From the NCBI GenBank assembly GCA_012295275.1, contig CM022677.1:5919313-5945016 (forward strand): a stretch of 25,704 bases of DNA. Direction: 5' to 3'. Position numbers and translations under genes: made by a program. This DNA comes from Chrysomallon squamiferum (taxonomy: Eukaryota > Mollusca > Gastropoda > Neomphalida > Peltospiridae). The notes beneath the pieces are model-generated. The model was not told where the DNA came from and made no database searches. It saw nothing but the letters and a program-made list of their open reading frames with translations. Positions 21,399 to 25,704 of the stretch are shown piece after piece; positions within the stretch are counted from its first letter, which is position 1; each line of letters starts with the position of its first letter.

Positions 21399-21521
21399 TC
21401 AGTCCTTAGACCAAGTGCAGTTCTCCTCATCTGAGGAATTGTAGACGTTGATAATTTCACAGTCATCATCACTGACAATGTCATTGTCTCTGACTGAGAA
21501 CTGGAACTGATTGGTTAAGTT
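21399..21521 (-). CDS. Weak candidate terminal exon with an acidic tail (hypothetical)
   Basis: On the minus strand an open stretch of about 40 codons ends at a TGA (21399-21401). It reads NLTNQFQFSVRDNDIVSDD, then DCEIINVYNSSDEE, then NCTWSKD. The acidic, Ser-rich tail looks protein-like, and AG dinucleotides after T-rich sequence on its upstream side could serve as acceptors. No poly(A) signal was seen close downstream on that strand, and I recognise no family. Part of the acidity comes from a local ATC/GAT-rich stretch. Confidence 0.17.
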   Translation of the reverse strand, partial: NLTNQFQFSVRDNDIVSDDDCEIINVYNSSDEENCTWSKD

Positions 21522-23887
21522 CTAACCTTTCAACAACCAATGGGAATGCATCCTAAGATCTTTCATACAAATTTGACTGGTTACGCTGCAAGGACTAATT
21601 ATTCAGTAAATTTTACACAAATGAAATAATCATCCAAGCTGTGTATGCTAGTCCTGTAGTATCAGGTATCCTTACATTTTGTATAATTATAAACCCTCAG
21701 TTTGATTTTGTTCCCCTCTAAATATCATGACAATTACTTGATACCTGTTCACACTACAGAGAAATTTATATGGAATTTAAAAAAAATATATATATATATA
21801 TTTTCAAATGCCATCAGCTGGGTGGTGTGGTTACTAAAAGTTATTAGTTTGATCTCAGAGTTTAAAAAGTGATCATCTGTTGTTATTTTTAATCCTTCAA
21901 AAACAAGATGTCCTCTTATGAAACATTAAAAAAAAAAAAATTCATGTTTTTCTGGTGACGTGGCTTTGTTTTTCTAATAGTTCTAAATTCGTAAATTCAA
22001 AATGATATGTATAATAATTGCCTTCTGTTCCGAGTCAAATAGAGATCAAAATATCCTTTTCTGCTGTTGAAATATAAACAGACATGGAGAATTAAACTAA
22101 GGTGTACTTAGTGAGTGAATCTGTGGCCTGAATGTTTTAAACTTCTAGACAATTTCCAAATTTTATTGAATTATTTTTTATTTTTTATTTTTTTTTTTTC
22201 ATTTTTTTCACATCCCATTATTTTTCAGTTTCTATTTATTTATTCGTGAAATCTCTATTCATGGGCCTAACATACTTACCTACATTTGTATCCAAGACAA
22301 ATGCCAAAAATATAAGTAACAAATGGAGGGCAGTGACAATGACATTTTTTATTGTTCTTTGTTTTTCTTTTTCTTTTTCTTTTTTGTCATTTTGCCTCTC
22401 AAATCTGTCAGAAGAGTGTTCTTGAATTCTACCTTTTTGTTGGTGAAACAAAATAAAAGAAAGTTAATACAGCAGCTACCAGCTTTCTGTCCCTGCAAAA
22501 TGTGTAGATTCCTGTTCTTCCCATTTTCCTAATGTTACATGCAGCTCAGAACCTTACAATGATAGTTGTATTTAGCAGATCCTTGTGAACCAGTTTGTAA
22601 AAAAAAAAAAAAAAAAAAATTTGTCAGTTATTACAGAAAGAAAAATGGTGGGCAAATTTTGTTTTTATTCTTTTCATCATCTTTTCACTGTCTTTTAATA
22701 CCTGATCTTACATACAACCAGATTATAAGAATTAATAAGAATAGTTATTTAGCTCTAACATAATTCTGAGTGTGATGCAAATCTGGTGACCCCTACTTCT
22801 TAGTTTTGGCCCAGGACAGGGTGCTTGAGGATTTCTTTATTATTAACACAGAAAGCAAGTACAGTAAAGTGAAAAGCATGCTAGTGCAATAAAATATCTA
22901 AAAAATGACATCCCTATCAAGGCCCCCTCCTTGTCAAATTATTATATATCTATTCCTGTATATGGTCACATTTGTTAAAAGAAATATTTAAAATTTGACA
23001 GACTTGCTAAAACTGCATAAAAATATGTATGTAATATTAAAATATGGTTAATTTCCATCTGTTAACAAACAAAAAAAAAAAAAATATTTTTTTTATGAGC
23101 AAATATGTTTTTTCAAATATTAGAAATGAGAAACCATATTTTACTTCTTGTCAAGGTCGCTTTGGGTCAGAGAAAAGATGCCAGCTGAGTAATATAATTA
23201 ATTTAATGCAGATCTGTTTTAATGACAGTAACAGTCATGAAAATCAGGTTGTTACTTTTGATGCTGTGTGCATTTTAATGGTTTATTTATCATCATGATG
23301 ACAATTTATTTATTTATTTGATAACATTTTCTATTTTAAAATGAGAAGTATGAATATTATTTTTTTTGAGTCTGTTGATACAAATTTCAGTTAAAGTCTG
23401 ACTTTTTAATGGTTGTGATTTATCCAGTAAGAATAATGAATAAAAGGTAATTTTATTTAATTATCTATATATATTATTTTCGTGTTTATATTCAGACACC
23501 CATCTTCCAAGCTAGCTTCCATTTCTGTAAAAACAAATGTTAAAAATATTGCCTTGCTTTTTATGGTTGTGATGTTTTTTTCTGTAAATTAATTCCATAT
23601 TATTTTACTTTACAGTGACTATAAACTTACATTTTTACCTATTGCGATCCCACTTTTTTTTATATAAAATGTTTAATTGGTAATAAATGTCTTTTTAATA
23701 TACATATACATGATAAAATTTATTACAATTTTTAAATTATTTACTATTACTATGTATATTTTAATTACTGTTTTGATATTATACTTGAAACAGAAAATAA
23801 AAATAATAAATATATATAAAGAAACCACACTGTCAATGAAGTTAATAATGTGCATGACCTATAAAAATTGTCAATGTTCATTATGAA
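21522..23887. other. No secure gene; T-rich DNA
   Basis: The plus strand is T-rich with frequent poly(A) and poly(T) runs (22179-22200, 22601-22618, 23071-23085) and an AT run at 21786-21801. Open stretches of 60-85 codons contain Lys or Phe runs from these tracts and no motif. The region could be intron or 3' UTR of a plus-strand gene ending near 23960, but nothing proves it. Confidence 0.5.
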
Positions 23888-23935
23888 TTTTTTTTTTTTT
23901 TTTTTTTTTTAAATATTTTTTACATGTCACTTTTT

Positions 23936-23978
23936 AATAAAGAACATTTAAATGTTGTAAAATGGTGTGCTGTTGTTA

Positions 23979-23985
<7 letters not shown>
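23936..23985 (+). terminator. Candidate poly(A) signal with GT-rich downstream element
   Basis: AATAAA at 23936-23941 is followed about 22 bases later by AAAATGGTGTGCTGTTGTTA, a GT-rich element at the usual distance. A run of 23 Ts precedes it. AATAAA is common in AT-rich DNA, so the spacing and the GT element are the only support. Confidence 0.3.

Positions 23986-24026
<41 letters not shown>
23973..24026. repeat. (ATT)n microsatellite
   Basis: Perfect TTA units for about 54 bp, beginning within the GT-rich element. Confidence 0.94.
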
Positions 24027-24028
<2 letters not shown>

Positions 24029-24175
24029 TTAGTTTTATTTTATTTTAACAGTTGGTGAATGGACAGTATTAATGGGAATCACAGTGAAATGATTCATAAA
24101 TTAATTTTTAAATGACACTCATTGCTTAATGATAATAATGAAGTTAGTAATGAGTATAATAAATTAATATTTTAT

Positions 24176-24220
24176 CATTATTATTATTAGTAGTACTAGT
24201 AGTAGTGGTAGTAGTAGTAG
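24176..24220. repeat. (ATT)n grading into (TAG)n
   Basis: Short ATT run changing to TAG/TAC triplets (AGTAGTACTAGTAGTAGTGG). Sequence from 24221 to 24600 shows no gene. Confidence 0.85.
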
Positions 24221-24603
24221 ATTTTAAGCCTTTTGTATCCTGAAAAATAAATAAGACTGATTCAGTTTGTAGAAAAAGGAATGCAAGTGTTTTTCAGATT
24301 TTTCACCGTCACAGTAAGCAAAATATACACGCTTAAAACGATGGGCTTATTTCATTTTTTATTATTATTTTTAAATGTTTAAAATTTAAAAATTTGAATG
24401 AACAAAATTGATAAGCATTAGCTCATGTTTCTAAAGCTGTTTCGTGAAAATGGACGTCAAAAATTCGCATAGGAAGAAGGAAAACAACCAGCAAAATAAA
24501 GGAAAGACAACTTTCGATAATAACTTATACGTGACTCAATCTGAAAAGAGATTTTTCACTGATACGAAAAGTCGTCAAAGACTGCACATAAAAGTAACAC
24601 GTA

Positions 24604-25128
24604 CAATAATATATCAACAGCATCGTCAACAACAACGACAACAATAGCAATATTAATAATAATATCAACAACAATAATAAGCATATAAATAAAAATATAA
24701 TAAAATTCAAAGACACATACAAATATATAATCAAATGGAAAAAATAAAATAAAATTAAAGGAAAAACATTAAGAAGCATATCAACGTTGGGAATAATTTC
24801 TCAATTCGTTACTAATGCTGAGCAGTTGATACGCAATGATTTCAGTTCTTGTAATATAAACATAACATGACCAAATTTTCAAAATCAAATACGTAGATTT
24901 AATATTTTTTTTAATCTTTTTCCAGTTTTATACGATTAGAATTTGAATAAAGGACAAGGTGATTAATTAAACCAGTAGATATTTTAATATAGACGACTGT
25001 GATATATCTAATCACAAAATAATATTAATGATGGTGATGTACATAATAATAATAACAATAACGATAATAACGACGATGATGACGATAACATTAATGATTA
25101 AAACGATAATGTAATGACAATAACGACA

Positions 25129-25161
<33 letters not shown>

Positions 25162-25175
25162 TGCAGGTAGAAAGT
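24604..25175. repeat. Imperfect AAC/AAT/GAT trinucleotide region
   Basis: Loose triplets (CAACAACAAC, ATAATAATAA, GACGATGATGACGATAAC) at 24612-24690 and 25015-25160, separated by AT-rich DNA. Poly-Gln-like or poly-Leu readings here come from the repeats. Confidence 0.7.
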
Positions 25176-25182
25176 GGGAAGG

Positions 25183-25195
25183 GATATATATATAT

Positions 25196-25242
<47 letters not shown>

Positions 25243-25256
25243 GTATGTATGTATGT
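25183..25256. repeat. (AT)n, (AG)n and (TATG)n compound microsatellite
   Basis: A short TA run at 25183-25197, then 40 bp of GA at 25200-25239, then TATG units. Confidence 0.94.
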
Positions 25257-25299
25257 GTGTGACGTTTTATAAACGAGTAATTCAGTAAGATTATAAAAA

Positions 25300-25570
25300 A
25301 CAAAACAAAACAGGAGGTGGGGCTAAAAAACCGGTTTTTCTCTTTCCGGCATTAACAAAAACTGGCTGATTTTGCTCGATCTAAAAATAAAGACACACAT
25401 TATTTTTTTTCGTTCCATGCGTAACGTGAGTCGTAAAGGCTTATCCACCCACCCGCGTTAACAACTCCGAGGTGTAGTAAAACTGGTTTTTGCTGACCCC
25501 GTTTCTCGAAGCAGAAACGACCCGTGTAGTAAAAACACCAAAGAGGAGGAACACTTATTTAACATACAGC
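25300..25570 (+). promoter_or_regulatory. Probable promoter and 5' UTR of the ENPP-like gene
   Basis: GC content and CpG frequency rise sharply after about 25300, in contrast to the AT-rich DNA before it. A 14-bp perfect palindrome, AAAAACCGGTTTTT, lies at 25326-25339. A 7-bp inverted repeat, CGTTTCT with AGAAACG, lies at 25500-25519. The word GTGTAGTAAAA occurs twice, near 25472 and 25524. No clear TATA box is seen. The transcription start is unknown. Confidence 0.5.
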
Positions 25571-25704
25571 ATGGCGGCGGTACATTACACTGTGTGCGTG
25601 GGTCTAATACTGGCGATATTGCCCGTCCCGTGGGTCAGTGGGGAGAGACTGCTGATGCTGATGGTGGGCGGTTTCTCGTGCAAGTACCTGGATGATTTCC
25701 AGGA
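25571..25704 (+). CDS. Secreted or membrane ENPP-family-like protein, N-terminus (runs off window)
   Basis: The start codon sits in a strong context (AGC-ATG-G). The first 44 codons are visible. Residues 5-20 form a hydrophobic signal sequence (VGLILAILPVPW), with likely cleavage after the Val-Ser-Gly at 22-24. Next comes ERLLMLMVGGFSCKYLDDFQ. In the ectonucleotide pyrophosphatase/phosphodiesterase family, and ENPP6 in particular, the mature protein begins with the same pattern: L-L-x-x-L-x-D-G-F-R-x-D-Y-(L/I/F). Those enzymes are extracellular or GPI-anchored zinc phosphodiesterases that hydrolyse nucleotides or choline phospholipids. In the family the Asp of DGF binds a catalytic metal; here it is Gly (GGF), and the Arg after Phe is Ser. 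Either this is an inactive paralogue, a sequence error, or my family call is wrong. The exon continues past the window end. Confidence 0.5.
   Translation, partial: MAAVHYTVCVGLILAILPVPWVSGERLLMLMVGGFSCKYLDDFQ

Noticed and set aside
24444-24647. 67-codon basic plus-strand frame
   Set aside because: It is Lys/Gln-rich because of A-rich and CAA triplets, with no recognisable domain.
1-25704. tRNA, rRNA or other conserved RNA genes
   Set aside because: I looked for tRNA B-box-like words and rRNA-like stretches by eye and found none convincing; a covariance-model scan would be needed to exclude short ncRNAs.

Overview
The window looks like intergenic DNA from an animal nuclear genome. It is strongly AT-rich, full of microsatellites, contains a 200-N scaffold gap, and has no bacterial gene organisation. 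A lophotrochozoan, most likely a mollusc, is my best guess. The basis is a decayed RNase H-bearing non-LTR retrotransposon of the I/Jockey type (the related Nimbus element is known from the snail Biomphalaria) together with very dense AT/CA/GA repeats. Phylum is an inference, not a demonstrated result.

Only one conventional gene start is convincing. At the right edge a plus-strand CDS begins at 25571 with a signal peptide followed by a segment resembling the N-terminus of the ecto-nucleotide pyrophosphatase/phosphodiesterase (ENPP, ENPP6-like) family. It has Gly where the family has its metal-binding Asp. A CpG-rich block at 1-420 may belong to the edge of another gene, probably on the minus strand, but no exon model is secure. 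Two short open segments near 20887 and 21399 are weak exon candidates, and a plausible poly(A) signal lies at 23936.

Layout: 1-420 CpG-rich block; 451-599 a 55-bp tandem repeat; 600-3100 AT-rich DNA with AAT, ATT, AC and AG microsatellites; 3249-6680 a large irregular 42-bp minisatellite; 6840-8780 T-rich then A-rich DNA; 8780-11060 mostly featureless; 11060-12170 a 39-bp minisatellite; 12416-14128 two diverged direct copies of a roughly 0.5-kb segment; 14126-15965 a 21-bp minisatellite of about 88 units; 16255-19840 the retrotransposon remnant; 19996-24600 T-rich DNA with the gap; 25000-25240 trinucleotide, TA and AG repeats; 25300-25570 a CpG-bearing promoter or leader; 25571-25704 the ENPP-like gene.

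The most interesting structure is the retrotransposon. Its endonuclease is followed almost directly by the linker that normally comes after the reverse transcriptase, so the polymerase is missing. Its RNase H domain has been expanded from within by two separate tandem arrays. One is 24 units of 63 bp built on the segment around the second catalytic residue and stays in frame; the other is four units of 56-57 bp just upstream of the last RNase H motif. The window is therefore a good place to study how minisatellites are born from coding DNA. It also shows CpG decay along an array and possible cross-contamination of single-copy DNA by minisatellite words, either by conversion or by assembly error.
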